Below are positions 1 to 8,737 of a DNA stretch of 43,972 nt, piece after piece. A program made the translations under genes and the position numbers. This stretch comes from a bacterium (GTDB lineage Bacteria > Electryoneota > RPQS01). The stretch spans positions 1-43,972 of the forward strand of contig JADKHW010000028.1 in the NCBI GenBank assembly GCA_016721565.1, given 5' to 3'. Numbering within the stretch: position 1 is the first letter of the stretch; each line of letters starts with the position of its first letter. The notes beneath the pieces were generated by a model. That model was not told the DNA's origin. It was given only the letters and a program-made list of their open reading frames with translations, and did not search any database.

Positions 1-289
1 TCAAATCGCCGCGCACATAGAGCGGGCCGTGCGGGCGAATCATTACAGCATTTATCCTGTCTGGTAATTCGGCTTTCACGCGATCGGATGCATAATAGAG
101 CCTTGTCGGACAATCCAGAATAACGTTGGCGACCAGCCTGGCCGTGAACTGTCCGCTGTACCCACAGTCCTCGCGCGGGTCGAAGACTCGCGCAGTCTGA
201 CGATGCACCCCCCCGGAGGCATGAATACAGCGGTAAGCCATCCATGTCACGGTGATGTCCTTGCTCATGTAGGTGTGCAGTTTAGGCAT
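1..289 (-). CDS. Divergent 4Fe-4S (Fer4_19-type) protein, 3' end off the left edge
   Basis: Reading from an ATG at 289 towards the left edge gives about 96 residues with no stop. The segments ITVTWMAYRCIHA, RVFDP, VILDCPT and GPLYVRGDL are seen in order. They match the layout of small Fe-S proteins with a divergent single-cluster 4Fe-4S domain (Fer4_19), where a Cys-x-His motif is followed by a second Cys, an FDP motif, a CP motif and a terminal LYVRGDL strand. The second cysteine expected after RCIHA is not in frame (SGGV is read in its place), so a local indel or loss of a ligand is likely. The C-terminus is cut by the window edge. Family assignment is from recognition of motifs; electron-transfer function is inferred. 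An internal ATG at codon 8 is an alternative start. Confidence 0.55.
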   Translation of the reverse strand, partial: MPKLHTYMSKDITVTWMAYRCIHASGGVHRQTARVFDPREDCGYSGQFTARLVANVILDCPTRLYYASDRVKAELPDRINAVMIRPHGPLYVRGDL

Positions 290-416
290 TCTTTACCGCA
301 ACTACTGCGAAACATATTGCACAAATGACTCTGACCATTTGAGTGGGTGAATTGCTTCAATGGCGGCCTATAGTGCCCTGACTAACTCTTCCCTGTGTCG
401 CGGACTTGAAAACGCG

Positions 417-1047
417 TCACGCCTGTGACGGACTGGCTGTACCAGAAACCTTCAAAACCTCGTAGGTGCGTGAAACCTCGATGCCATCCCTTTCAACTAC
501 GCTTAGACCTGCGTCCGAAATCACGCCGTGCAACTTGGCTGCGGAGGAGAGCGAAAAGGGGCCTTCGCGCGTCGGGGCGTTGTAAACAGTTTCTCAAGCC
601 GCCGCACCGACCGTTGCAAAATCGGAATGCGCGGTGTTCCAAAACAGACGATGCCGATTTTCGCATCGGGCTTTGCCACGCGCGCCAACCTCCCTGCAAG
701 GCGCACGGGAGATTCTGTGAACTGCAAGAGTTTGCGCCATCACACCGTCAAAGCCGTGATCCGCAAACGGGAAGCGACTCAGTATCGCGAACTGGAAATT
801 GCCGTTGGGAATTCGCTGCTTGGAGAATTCCAGCATCTCCCAGCGACGTCCGTGCCGGTTGGAGCTCCACTCCACGCGCTGCTGCAATTGCGAGCAAGGA
901 CCGATCCACAACCTGCATCGAGAATGTGCTGCTGTTCGAGTAAACCCGGTCAATCAGCCACCCGAAAGTTGTAAACCAGCCTTCGAGCCCGGCCCAGAGC
1001 GTTGCACTTGGTCCCCAGAGTTCTGCTTGTCCCGTTCCTGATCCCAT
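417..1047 (-). pseudogene. SAM-dependent methyltransferase, broken by several frameshifts
   Basis: Pieces of a class I methyltransferase occur in order in different minus-strand frames. The N-terminus from ATG 1047 reads MGSGTGQAELWGPSA; then AIAAARGVE; then EMLEFSKQRIPNGNFQF, PFADHGFDGVMA (post-motif II region), VAKPDAKIGIVCFG and finally SAAKLHGVISDAGLSVVE, ending at a TGA at 417-419. Together these make a protein of about 210 residues, the usual size of UbiE/Methyltransf_11-type enzymes. At least four frame changes are needed. Sequence on either side of each break stays protein-like, which favours indel errors over ancient decay. The GxGxG SAM loop is garbled. The substrate cannot be told. 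Confidence 0.6.
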
Positions 1048-1051
1048 TAGT

Positions 1052-1258
1052 TTGTGTATACCGCTTCGAATTTTTTTTTTTTTTTTCTTCATAACTTGTT
1101 TGCCGTCGCGCAACAACCACATCGGATCCCCATTGACGGATACCGTTCGCCTACTGTGGCCAGAGCTTGTATGTACGGGTCCTCGACTTCCATTACGCCT
1201 TCGCATAAGCTTTCTTGCCGAGGCGATGCTGAATCTCAATTTCCGCCTCTAAGAGCAT
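1052..1258 (-). other. Possible small gene remnant with a 14-T homopolymer
   Basis: On the minus strand an ATG at 1258 opens MLLEAEIEIQHRLGKKAY and stops after about 21 codons. A second frame continues with MEVEDPYIQALATVGERYP and a third with DPMWLLRDGKQVMKK, running into a 14-base T run (plus strand, about 1072-1085). The pieces look protein-like and together would make a protein of about 65 residues, but I do not recognise a family. Between 1258 and about 1385 I see nothing else. Confidence 0.2.
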
Positions 1259-1385
1259 ATATTCTCCGAATCGATTGCATCCGCCGTTGCCCGTGAATTT
1301 TGTCGGATTGCAAAGAAATGATATGGGTTCAACTTTTGAAGGCTTCCAAGACTTCAACTCTTCTCCTGTCTATTTCAAGCAGCTG

Positions 1386-1623
1386 TCAGCGCTTGCTTGA
1401 TTGGCGATTCGATGGCTTATTCCGGCTTTCCAATTCGGGCTTTATAGGCTCAGCAGTTTCCGTCGGTGGAGGCATAGGTTTGTCCTTGGTTGTTGAGTCT
1501 TTGACAACCGAGCGGGCTTCGCGACGCGGCTTGATTGACCGTTTCCTGGGCGGATTTGGCTTTCTTGTTACATGCGACGAGCAGTAGCGAGAGTATTGGC
1601 GGTGAAAGCGAGTTTCAATCCAT
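1386..1623 (-). CDS. Possible small lipoprotein, frameshifted
   Basis: After an AGGAG at 1627-1631 the minus strand offers TTG (1618) or ATG (1623) starts. In one frame it then reads LSLLLVACNKKAKSAQETV, which looks like a lipoprotein signal peptide with the lipobox LVAC. The downstream part, best in another frame, is hydrophilic and rich in Lys and Pro (KDKPMPPPTETAEPIKPE). At least one indel is needed to join the two. The frame of the last part runs on from the upstream NmrA-like gene, so the boundary is uncertain. No family was recognised. Confidence 0.3.
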
Positions 1624-1624
1624 C

Positions 1625-2473
1625 TGCTCCTAGCCCACTCTTCAAGCGTCAACATGGGTTCCCCCAGTAAGGCTTCTGCGCTTTGGGGATTTCCGGTTTC
1701 GCCGAAGGTCTCAAAACGGTGCCATGAAATCAGCAGGGCGCTCAAGCCAACCGTATTCTTCGTCTTCCTGAGCAAACTTCTTGGTGCCTCACTTGACAAT
1801 TGTTCGACCGGCAAACCGGGGCGCAAGAGTTCGCAATACAGTTTTAACGCGTCGAACATCTTGAAGCCATGCGGACCGTGCACGGTAAATCGTTTGTTGC
1901 CGGAAAAATCTTCATCTGACATTATAACAGAGACCATCTTCGCATAATCAGATGCAGCAAGAAAATGCCACGTCAGCGGCTGCATTCCCACCATCAGCGC
2001 ACGCTCCGGCATAACAAAACAATCGAGACTCCATAGAACCAGGTGCACTCGCCAGAGCATCGGTCGGTATGCCGCTTGCTTCAAGCGCAAGGATGCCTTT
2101 GGAAAATTCCGCCCGGCGTTTCCACGAATGATTCGGATCAGGCTCCCAATCCTCCAGTGATGATTGAAATTCTCTTGACACCGCATCTTTGGCGGCTTCA
2201 GCAACATTCACTAATCCTGATGCAAGACTTCGTCAGGTGCTGCATCCTGATCCGTGTTCCAATTGATGCACGGCGTCGCAACCTTCAAAAGCATGCACGA
2301 GCGAATCGTAATCCGTCACGTCTGCAAAACAGTATTCCGGCCGCGCCGAATTGCCCCGGCTCCAATCGATTCCGGCTCGAGACACGCACGGTGATTTCAT
2401 CTTCAGTAATTGCTCCACAACGGGGAGCGCTGAGCATGCCGGTAGCGCTACAATAACTGCAATCGTGTTCTAA
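1625..2473 (-). pseudogene. NmrA-like / atypical SDR NAD(P)-binding protein, frameshifted
   Basis: Three frames together give a typical NmrA/atypical-SDR protein of about 280 residues. The N-terminus reads NTIAVI followed by SATGML (Rossmann TGxxG region, frame-shifted); then CFADVTDYDSLVHAFEGCDAV (strand with the acidic residue and following helix); then LVNVAEAAKDA; then SKGILALEASGIPT; and finally LTWHFLAASDYAKMVS, KRFTVHGPHGF and EALLGEPMLTLEEWA. These are the order and spacing of NAD(P)H-binding quinone-reductase-like or epimerase-like NmrA proteins, where the ASDYA segment marks the substrate domain. Breaks lie near 2240, 2150 and 2060. The start codon itself is damaged (AG instead of ATG before AACACG). 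The binding fold is clear; the substrate is unknown. Confidence 0.6.
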
Positions 2474-2494
2474 ATTGGAAATGTGAAATAGGGG

Positions 2495-2865
2495 ATGGAA
2501 AATTATCGAACCGCGTGCCGAAATTGTATCGGGGCGCATGTTGGTAACCTTCAATCACCACAGCAGGGCGGATGTTGCCGTCGGTCGGTCGGTTTGTTAA
2601 CCGTCCGCGAAACTCGATACAACGGTTCGCCATGCTTCCGCATGTTGACGTACTCATGCTCAACTTTCAGCCAATCACCTTTGAATGGCACAGCATACAT
2701 TTGCAGCGTGCGGCAATCTACATATGAAGCGGCGTCCGCTTTGTACGTCAACATGCCGTACATCGGAATCGCTTCAGCTTTCTGCTGTTCTTCAACTCGC
2801 GCGTCGCGGATTTTTGGCAGGATATGAGAAGAAGAGCGACGAGGGAGCAATGGGATCAATCTCAT
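2495..2865 (-). pseudogene. Lipoprotein with NlpE-C-terminal (OB-fold)-like domain, frameshifted
   Basis: ATG at 2865 starts MRLIPLL. One base-shift later the sequence reads CSLVALLLISCQKSATRE, a clear lipoprotein signal with lipobox LISC. A further shift gives EEQQKAEAIPMYGMLTYKAD, ASYVDCRTLQMYAVPFKGD, LKVEHEYVN and GEPLYRVS. The pattern Gxx(T/Y)YxADAxxFVDCxTGxxYPV followed by an acidic-aromatic helix and a GxPLLV strand is what I know from the C-terminal OB-like domain of NlpE and related envelope lipoproteins. The frame changes near 2830, 2790 and 2590. An envelope location is inferred from the signal peptide. The 3' limit is uncertain because the last frame runs into the leader of the next gene. 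Confidence 0.5.
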
Positions 2866-2886
2866 GGCAATTGTGGCTTGCGTTGC

Positions 2887-3955
2887 TTAATCAGTTTCTA
2901 AATTGAGTTTCTTCGCGATTTCATCCGCATCAGGCAACTCATTCTGCAAGGCTTCGGGAAGTTCGCTAAAGAGTTTGTAGGCGGCGACACCCAAAGGTTT
3001 TTGAATATCCCGCAACGCATATTCAACGGTAATCTTGTTCTTTGACTTACACAGAATCAAGCCAATGGTCTGCTCGTCCTGTGCGTGTCGAACCATGTCG
3101 TCTACTGCTGAAAGGTAGAAGTTGAGTTTGCCTGCGTATTCGGGTTTGAATTCACCCGCTTTGAGTTCAATGACCACATCGCCGCAAATGTAAATGGTAG
3201 AACAGCAGGTCAATGTAATAGTCCTGATCACCGACTTCAAGATGATACTGGTTCCCGACGAAGGCGAAACCTTTTCCCAATTCCAGAAGGGTATCACGAA
3301 TACGCTCAACCATTGCCGTTTCGATTTCCCGCTCGGTGTGTTCGGGACAGAGCGAAAGAAAGTCGAAAATGGGGATCTTTCAGAATCTCTCTCAAGTCAG
3401 ATTGCGGTGCGGGTAAAGTGCGGTCGAAGTTGATTGTGTTTGACCTTACGGAGATGCAATCTGCTTTCTATCTGATGAACCAATACATTACGGCCCAGCC
3501 ATTCTGGATGGTTTGGCGGATGTAGAATTCGCGGTGATTCGCGTTTGTACATAGTCAAGAATCCGGACGTTGTGACCCCACGGAATTTGCGCAACAAGCT
3601 GTTGCGCAATTTGTTCATCTGGATATGCTTCTGCTAATTGCTTCATATATAATACATTACGCACAGAAAATCCTGTGCTTTCAGGAAACTCCGCCCGCAA
3701 ATCCGCAGACAGCCGATCAATGACTTTTCGGCCCCACCCTCAAAAACTAATCCGCTCAACAACCTCTTTGCCGATTTGCCAGTAAAGGAGAACAAGTTCC
3801 CGATTGACCGTCAAAGATGTCTGCAACTGTGAGTTCCGAATCCGTAGCTTCAGAGATTCCAGCAGCTTATTGTAGTTAGCCGGAAGTTCAATCAATTGCG
3901 CAGCAGGTTGCTGCACAATTGTGGGTAAAGGTTTATCGGATTTGTTCTTTCGCAT
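2887..3955 (-). pseudogene. DUF1016 / YhcG-type PDDEXK nuclease, four or more frameshifts
   Basis: From ATG 3955 the order is: NYNKLLESLKLRI and LVLLYWQIGKEV (DUF1016 N-terminal helical domain); GFSVRNVLYMKQLAEAYPDE and IPWGHNV (the W-x-H segment typical of YhcG); an interrupted middle; GKGFAFVGNQYHLEVG; then DYYIDLLFYH only out of frame; and finally VIELKAGEFKPEYAGKLNFY, TIGLILCKSKN, VEYALRDIQKPLGVA. The V-I-E-L-K strand and preceding Asp are the PD-(D/E)xK catalytic residues. Full length would be about 350 residues, normal for the family. YhcG-type proteins are linked to restriction-associated or mobile-element nuclease functions. No partner methylase is seen here. Breaks lie near 3740, 3530, 3420, 3300 and 3190. 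Confidence 0.75.
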
Positions 3956-3995
3956 GATATATATTTGTGCAAGCAATTCCCGCATAACTGCTCTT

Positions 3996-5060
3996 CTAAA
4001 TCTCCACCAATGTCGTGTGAATGCTCGCTTCGGGATAGCGCAAACCGCTCACGCCGTTGGGATCCGCCATTTGATCGAGTTCAGCAATATCCTGAGCCGA
4101 AAGCTTGACGTTCAGCGCGGCGAGATTCTCTTCCAAACGGTGAATCTTGCGCGTGCCGGGAATCGGCAGCATGTCTTCACCTTTAGCCAAAACCCACGCG
4201 AGCGCGAGTTGCGCGGGAGTACAGTTGTGAGCTTTGGCTTTTTCTCAATCTTCTCTAACCACTTCGCGTTTGTATCCAAATTGTCACCCTCAAATCGCGG
4301 GAAGTTGCCGCGACGGTCACCTGGAGATGAAATCGCTGCCGCACCCCCCCGCCCCCCGCGCGCGCCGCCCTCCCCCCTCTTCCGCCCGAGGGCGCCCCCC
4401 CACTCCTTATATTGTCCTGTCAAGAAACCACGACCAAGCGGGCTATAGGGAACAAATCCAATTCCCAATTCACGGCACGTCGGTATTACGGCGTCTTCAA
4501 CATCGCGCGTCCAGAGCGAGTATTCGTATTGCCCGGCTGTAATCGGGTGCACGGCATGTGCGCGGCGAATCGTCTTCGGACCTGCTTCAGAAATTCCGAG
4601 ATAGCGCACCTTACCCGCTTGTACGAGTTCCTTCATCGCTCCCCAAGTGTCTTCAATCGGCACGGTCGGATCAACACGGTGCTGGTAGTAAAGATCAATT
4701 ACATCAACTCCGAGCCGCATCAAACTCATGTCGCACGCGCGCTTGACATATTCAGGCTTGCCGTTCACACCGAGAAACGCGCCATCGTTGCCGCGCACGT
4801 TGGCGAACTTCGTTGCGAGGAAAATGTCGTTACGTCGAGTGCGCAATACGTTCGAAAGCAAAACTTCATTCATGCCCACGCCGTACATATCCGCCGTATC
4901 CCAAAAGTTGCAGCCTAATTCCAGCGCGCGATTCAGGACTTTAATATTTTCTTTGTTATCCGAGATTCCATAAAATTCGGACATCCCCATACATCCCAAG
5001 CCAAGAGCCGTCTCTAGACCCGCAATGGCTTGTTCGCCGAGCGGGGGTTTAGCGAAGCGG
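3996..5060 (-). pseudogene. Aldo/keto reductase (AKR11/13-like) with a C/G-rich intrusion and a frameshift
   Basis: The protein reads ALGLGCMGMSEFYG, FWDTADMYGVGMNE (catalytic Asp and Tyr), FLATKFAN (catalytic Lys), DLYYQHRVDP (catalytic His), GKVRYLGISE, GQYEYSLWTRDVE and FVPYSPLGRGFLTGQ. After a frame change near 4235 it ends LAKGEDMLPIPGTRKIHRLE to the stop at 3996. All four tetrad residues of the (beta/alpha)8 NADPH-dependent oxidoreductases are present. The expected length is about 330 residues. The start is unclear: an in-frame ATG at 5146 lies inside the upstream lipoprotein gene, so the true start is probably near 5060. Between 4340 and 4405 the normal short loop is replaced by a Gly/Arg run encoded by an extreme C-run tract. 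The substrate is unknown. Confidence 0.75.
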
Positions 5061-5072
5061 CTTGCCGGAATC

Positions 5073-5565
5073 TCCTTAGCCCCCGCAACCAGTCGCCACA
5101 TAGTCGTTATCGCCATACCGAACAAAAGTGCCGATACGCTCATCATTCAGTTTCCCAAAATGAAAAGCGTGTCGCCGTCAATCTGATATGCTCTTGCGCT
5201 CAGAAGCCGTTCCATCTGAGGATCAATACACTCCATCGTCCGAGGACAGCGGCATGAGGCGCTTGGCCATGCGAAATTGGAACCCGTAACGATCAATTCG
5301 CCCTGAATCATTACCCCGCGTCCCGCACTATTTCCTCCGCCTCGCACGTACATTGCTATTCCGAGACTGTCTTGGTTGAAACTCAACATGGGAAACTTCT
5401 CGTAAACGCGATTGATAACAATTTCCCCGTGGAGTCCAACGGGCCACCAACGCGTACCGTCAGCTCATGCTCTTTGATCCAACTAATGAATCAGGATTTT
5501 CCGCGCACGAAAAACATGAACAACGAGAGCAAGAGAATACTAGCAATATCGGTCTTGATTGTGGC
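5073..5565 (-). pseudogene. META-domain (HslJ-like) lipoprotein, frameshifted
   Basis: Upstream frames give a lipoprotein signal (IASILLLSLF followed one frame over by CFSCAENPDSLVG). Then come SFPMLSFNQDSLGIAMYVRG, MIQGELIVTGS, the CP motif region (CPRTMECIDPQMERLL), AYQIDGDTLFIL and a tail in another frame, DERIGTFVRYGDNDYVATG, to a TAA near 5073. The Gly-x-Asp-x-Leu hairpins and the MECIDPQME ... YQIDGDTLFI ending are characteristic of META/HslJ domains, small beta-rich domains of envelope or stress-related lipoproteins. It lies between the GlmL-like gene and the aldo/keto reductase on the same strand. At least three indels are needed to join the parts. The exact start is not resolved. Confidence 0.5.
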
Positions 5566-5580
5566 CTCTAATTACAAAGA

Positions 5581-5618
5581 GCCAGCGTCAGCGCAATGGG
5601 TCCAGCGTCCACACTGGC
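5581..5618 (+). repeat. Intergenic palindromic repeat, family F2
   Basis: GCCAGCGTCAGCGCAATGG followed by TCCAGCGTCCACACTGG. It is related to copies at 8704-8737, 18049-18083 and 19507-19539, and sits exactly at the 3' end of the GlmL-like gene (stop at 5618-5620). Confidence 0.7.
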
Positions 5619-7475
5619 TATTTCCTCACCGTCGCAACACCATCATCATGCGCATCTGCGAGCACGAAATCCTGAATCTTGGTCCACTTCTGAATCTTCG
5701 CGACGCGGTGTTCGGTTTGCGGAGACAAATCGAGCGGACGCCCGCGGGTGTCAACGATTAGGCCGACGACACCACCGTGTAATGTTGCCGTGATCTCCTT
5801 ACCATTTCCCCCGCCGACGTCAAAACCTTTTTCGGGTTTGATGGTGGCTGTGATTTCGTCACCCGGCACAAGCGGGAACAAGATGAGTTCGCCAAACGCA
5901 ATCGATTCGTTAAACTGCTTGCCGCTCTTGATGTGCCGTAATCGTCACGCGGCTTGCCATCTTTCGATTTACCGACAGGACAAACACACGAGCCAAGACG
6001 CACGAGACAATCTTTTTCAAACACCTGAATCGCGGCTTGCTCATGCACACTTGCGAGCACACCGAGATGCGGCATCATGAAAATCGAGTCCACCGCAAGC
6101 TCCGTCACACCTTCCGGCTGGAAGGCATCTATCATCATATGCGCGGCTTGTGATCTGCGCGGGCATGTGACAACACACCGCCGGAACCAACGATGATATT
6201 CAAGTCCACCAAGTTCACAACGGTTTCGCCGGATGAACTCTGATCGAACGTATCGGAAATTATGGCGCTCTTGCTGCACACCTTTCAGCGACGTGGCAAA
6301 TTCTTATGCTGAATAAACGCAGTCTGAGCGCCTCGCGCGAAATCGCCTGCTCAATTTCCAGATCTTGTTTCGTCTGCGGAATCGTTGTTGGGCGAATCAT
6401 CTTATTTGCGATGCGGTTGCGCAATTCGCGCTCGTCAATTTCAAACGGCACCCAGCGCATGATGTTTTCAACACCTGCTTCGGCGAGCACATTCATCACC
6501 GAATAGCTCATACCGAGGTTGGCGGACACCGTGCGGTTAAACACCGTCTCTTTGCCATCACCGCCGGGCACTCTGAAAATAGGAGAACACGTCCGTCGTC
6601 GCGCCGCCGATATCCACACCCACGAGCGTAATGTCGCGCGCTTTGGCCACGCGCTGCATAATATCACCCACGGCGCCCGGCGTCGGCATAATCGGTGCAT
6701 CAGCCCAACTCATCAACTTCTTATAGCCCGGCGCCTGCGCCATCACGTGCTCCATGAACAGATCATGAATCGCGTCGCGCGCGGGCCCGAGATGTTCCCG
6801 TTCGAGCACAGGTCGCAAATTATCGACGACAAGCAAATCAACTTCATCGCCGAGCACTTTCTTGATTTCGTCGCGCGCTTCCTTGTTGCCCGCAAAATCA
6901 CAGGCAGCTTATAAGACGACCCCAAACGCGGACGCGGACGCGCGGCCTTCAGGAGTTCCGCAAGCTCAATCACATGCTTCGTCGTGCCGCCGTCAACGCC
7001 GCCCGAAATCAGAATCATATCTGGACGCAGTTTGCGGATGCGCTCAATCTTTTGATGCGGTAAACGACCATCGTTCGATGCCATCGTATCCATCACAATC
7101 GCACCGGCACCAAGCGCCGCGCGCTCAGCCGACTCAGCGGTCATCGCTTTCACGACACCCGATACCATCATCTGCAAACCGCCGCCCGCAGACGACGTGG
7201 AAATATAAATATCGCAGCCGCGATTGCCGGACTTCGTTTTGATGACGCCGTCTTTTTCCGTGAATTCGGCCCACGATTTCACCGATTTCCGAAATCGCGT
7301 TGAGCACACCCTTGGTCACGTCCTCGAATGGCGCTTCCACAGTCGTCGGCGCTTCACCACGACACACCAGCCGATATTCATCCCCTTGTTTCTCAATCAA
7401 AATGGCCTTCGTCGTCGTCGAACCGCAGTCGGTCGCCAGAATCGTGATCATCTCAGACTGTTTCTTTGTGCTCAT
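5618..7475 (-). pseudogene. GlmL/MutL-family ATPase (glutamate mutase accessory type), frameshifted
   Basis: Start ATG 7475. In order: ATDCGSTTTKAILIEK (actin/ASKHA phosphate-1 motif), DIYISTSSAGGGLQMMVSGV, AGAIVMDTMASNDGRLPHQK, DMILISGGVDGGTTKHVIEL (phosphate/adenosine motif), GDEVDLLVVDNLRPVLERE, PTPGAVGDIMQRVA, ITLVGVDIGGATTDVFS (second ASKHA motif), SVMNVLAEAGVENIMRW and, at the end, LFPLVPGDEITATIKPEKG with VGLIVDTRGRPLDL. This is the architecture of the GlmL family (MutL of glutamate and related B12 mutases, about 600 residues), thought to repair or gate adenosylcobalamin mutases. Roughly five indels divide the gene (near 7270, 6890, 6590, 6280 and 5890). No mutase subunit lies in the window, so the partner is unknown. 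Confidence 0.8.
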
Positions 7476-7545
7476 GCGTCTCGTGTGCTTGTGGTGAAAT
7501 TTGAATGAATCGAAAATATTTAGTGTTTAGGTTCTACATACTCCA

Positions 7546-7592
7546 GATACGGAGTTAGATTCGGAATGTGGTGGGATCAATGACTCCGTATC
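7546..7592. other. Perfect 10-bp inverted repeat upstream of the GlmL-like gene
   Basis: GATACGGAGT at 7546-7555 and ACTCCGTATC at 7583-7592 with a 27-base loop. It sits between the stop of the secreted protein (7623) and the GlmL-like start (7475). There is no T tract, so it is more likely an operator or remnant than a terminator. Nothing else is seen in 7476-7622. Confidence 0.3.
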
Positions 7593-7622
7593 CGGCAAAC
7601 TTCTTTTCAGTTGGGAAATAAG

Positions 7623-8270
7623 TCAGCGGTGATCCGGCCCATCCTGCATCCAATCTGTTGAAGTTGCCACAGTAGAATCCGGAGGCGCGCCGTACATGCG
7701 AAGATTCCAATTGATCTTGACGTTTGCCGGAATAATCACATAGCGGTCACGAACCAATTGGACAACATTGGAATAGCTGCCGCGGTCCTGATATGATATC
7801 GAACTTGCACTTGCCAGCGCGCACATGGAAGATTGCACATCCTGTACACGGAAAAACTGTTCAATGAGTCCAGTTCTATGTACACCGGAACCATCCCAGT
7901 AGCCGGTTTCGATATCATAATTGACGGCATGGGGTAAACCCATACCACCTTGCTTGGCATTCTTAGCTAAATAGTTCTGCGTGGCATTTATTTTCGAAGG
8001 AGGATTACCAAAGAAACGAAATGTCCAATCTGTGCGCATTGCGGAATCTAACTTGATGTAGTTCAGACTATCCAACAACTCTACCGACTCCGGCCATATA
8101 CCACGATCCTGAGAATATATCTGCGATGCCTTCCAGATTTCAAGAATTTTGTGTCGCGCCTGAACGATCTTAACCGAATCTTCGGGTAATGGTATTGGTC
8201 TGTTCCCAGCACCCGCGAATGCGATGGACTGAAGTGAAACGCTTAGTATGAGGCAAGCAAATAAACGCAT
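7623..8270 (-). CDS. Secreted protein of unknown function with internal duplication
   Basis: The start at 8270 is chosen because a GGAG lies 8 bases upstream and the signal peptide MRLFACLILSVSLQSIAFA follows directly; the in-frame ATG at 8291 lacks a ribosome site. The mature part, about 195 residues, holds two similar blocks. The first, at about residues 47-98, reads ASQIYSQDRGIWPESVELLD ... DWTFRFFGNPPS. The second, at about 151-205, reads ASSISYQDRGSYSNVVQLV ... NWNLRMYGAPPDS. Each has an A-x-x-x-Y-x-Q-D-R-G-x-(Y/W) helix start, a Leu/Val-rich stretch and an NW/DW-x-(F/L)R-(F/M)(F/Y)G-x-PP ending. This resembles the post-helix segment of pseudopilin-like proteins (YYLDHGRYP type), but no prepilin leader is present. 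The gene is intact. No named family was recognised. Confidence 0.7.
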   Translation of the reverse strand: MRLFACLILSVSLQSIAFAGAGNRPIPLPEDSVKIVQARHKILEIWKASQIYSQDRGIWPESVELLDSLNYIKLDSAMRTDWTFRFFGNPPSKINATQNYLAKNAKQGGMGLPHAVNYDIETGYWDGSGVHRTGLIEQFFRVQDVQSSMCALASASSISYQDRGSYSNVVQLVRDRYVIIPANVKINWNLRMYGAPPDSTVATSTDWMQDGPDHR

Positions 8271-8370
8271 GATTAGACTCCATGTGAACACATGTCCACC
8301 ATTTTGGTGACGTCAGTAATATGCTAAACATCCGTGTAATAACCACAATCTAAACAAAACTGCCCATTTC

Positions 8371-8396
8371 CTTTAGATTATCCCCCCAATCTAAAG
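8371..8396 (-). terminator. Hairpin after the ferredoxin gene
   Basis: CTTTAGATT (8371-8379) pairs with AATCTAAAG (8388-8396) across an 8-base C-rich loop. It begins 5 bases beyond the ferredoxin stop. No long T run follows, so termination strength is uncertain. Confidence 0.45.
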
Positions 8397-8401
8397 AAAC
8401 C

Positions 8402-8629
8402 TTACGCCCGCGGCCAAATCCGCTTCCCCGTCTCAATTTCTTCAAGGAAAATCGCGTTCATCGGGCAGGCGTGCGCCGCAGTAAGGACGCCCTCGTCATC
8501 AAGCGTGTCCGGTGCAATAACGTGCGCCTGATGCTCTTCGTCGAGCGCAAAAATGTCCGGCGCTTCCATCATGCACAGCGTGGAACCCACACAGCGGTTC
8601 TTGTCAATCGTGATTTTGTATTTGGACAT
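8402..8629 (-). CDS. Ferredoxin, [3Fe-4S]/[4Fe-4S] type, P450 partner
   Basis: Start ATG 8629 gives MSKYKITIDKNRCVGSTLC, about 75 residues, the length of P450-associated ferredoxins. Ligand pattern: CVGSTLC, then MMEAPDIF, then HACPMNAI. The middle position of the first motif is not Cys (C-x5-C), which in this family signals a [3Fe-4S] rather than a [4Fe-4S] cluster. The acidic C-terminal helix region (LEEIETGKRIWPRA) is usual. It lies directly downstream of the P450 gene on the same strand, separated only by a palindromic repeat, so co-transcription as the P450's electron donor is the natural reading. No ferredoxin reductase is nearby. The gene is intact. An upstream in-frame ATG at 8695 would begin inside the repeat and is rejected. 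Confidence 0.9.
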   Translation of the reverse strand: MSKYKITIDKNRCVGSTLCMMEAPDIFALDEEHQAHVIAPDTLDDEGVLTAAHACPMNAIFLEEIETGKRIWPRA

Positions 8630-8647
8630 AAGTGGAATTGTTATGAT

Positions 8648-8737
8648 GTAGGGGCGGCAGGCGTGCCGCCCGCGCCGAGCAGGATCGAAAATCAATTGTC
8701 TTCGCGTCAGCGGCCTGGTCCAGCGTCAACGCTGGGC
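8648..8737 (+). repeat. Composite palindromic repeat (families F1+F2) between P450 and ferredoxin
   Basis: The F1 half (GGGGCGGCAGGCGTGCCGCC, 8648-8672) and F2 half (TCCAGCGTCAACGCTGG, to 8737) are joined by a spacer containing CAGGATCGAAAATCA. The same two-part module of about 90 bases occurs at 17996-18083 and 19452-19539. Confidence 0.75.

Noticed and set aside
425..943. 172-codon plus-strand open frame
   Set aside because: Antisense to methyltransferase fragments whose conserved motifs are on the minus strand.
3921..4448. Plus-strand open frame across the aldo/keto reductase end
   Set aside because: Low-complexity Pro/Arg translation of the C-rich tract, antisense to a recognisable enzyme.
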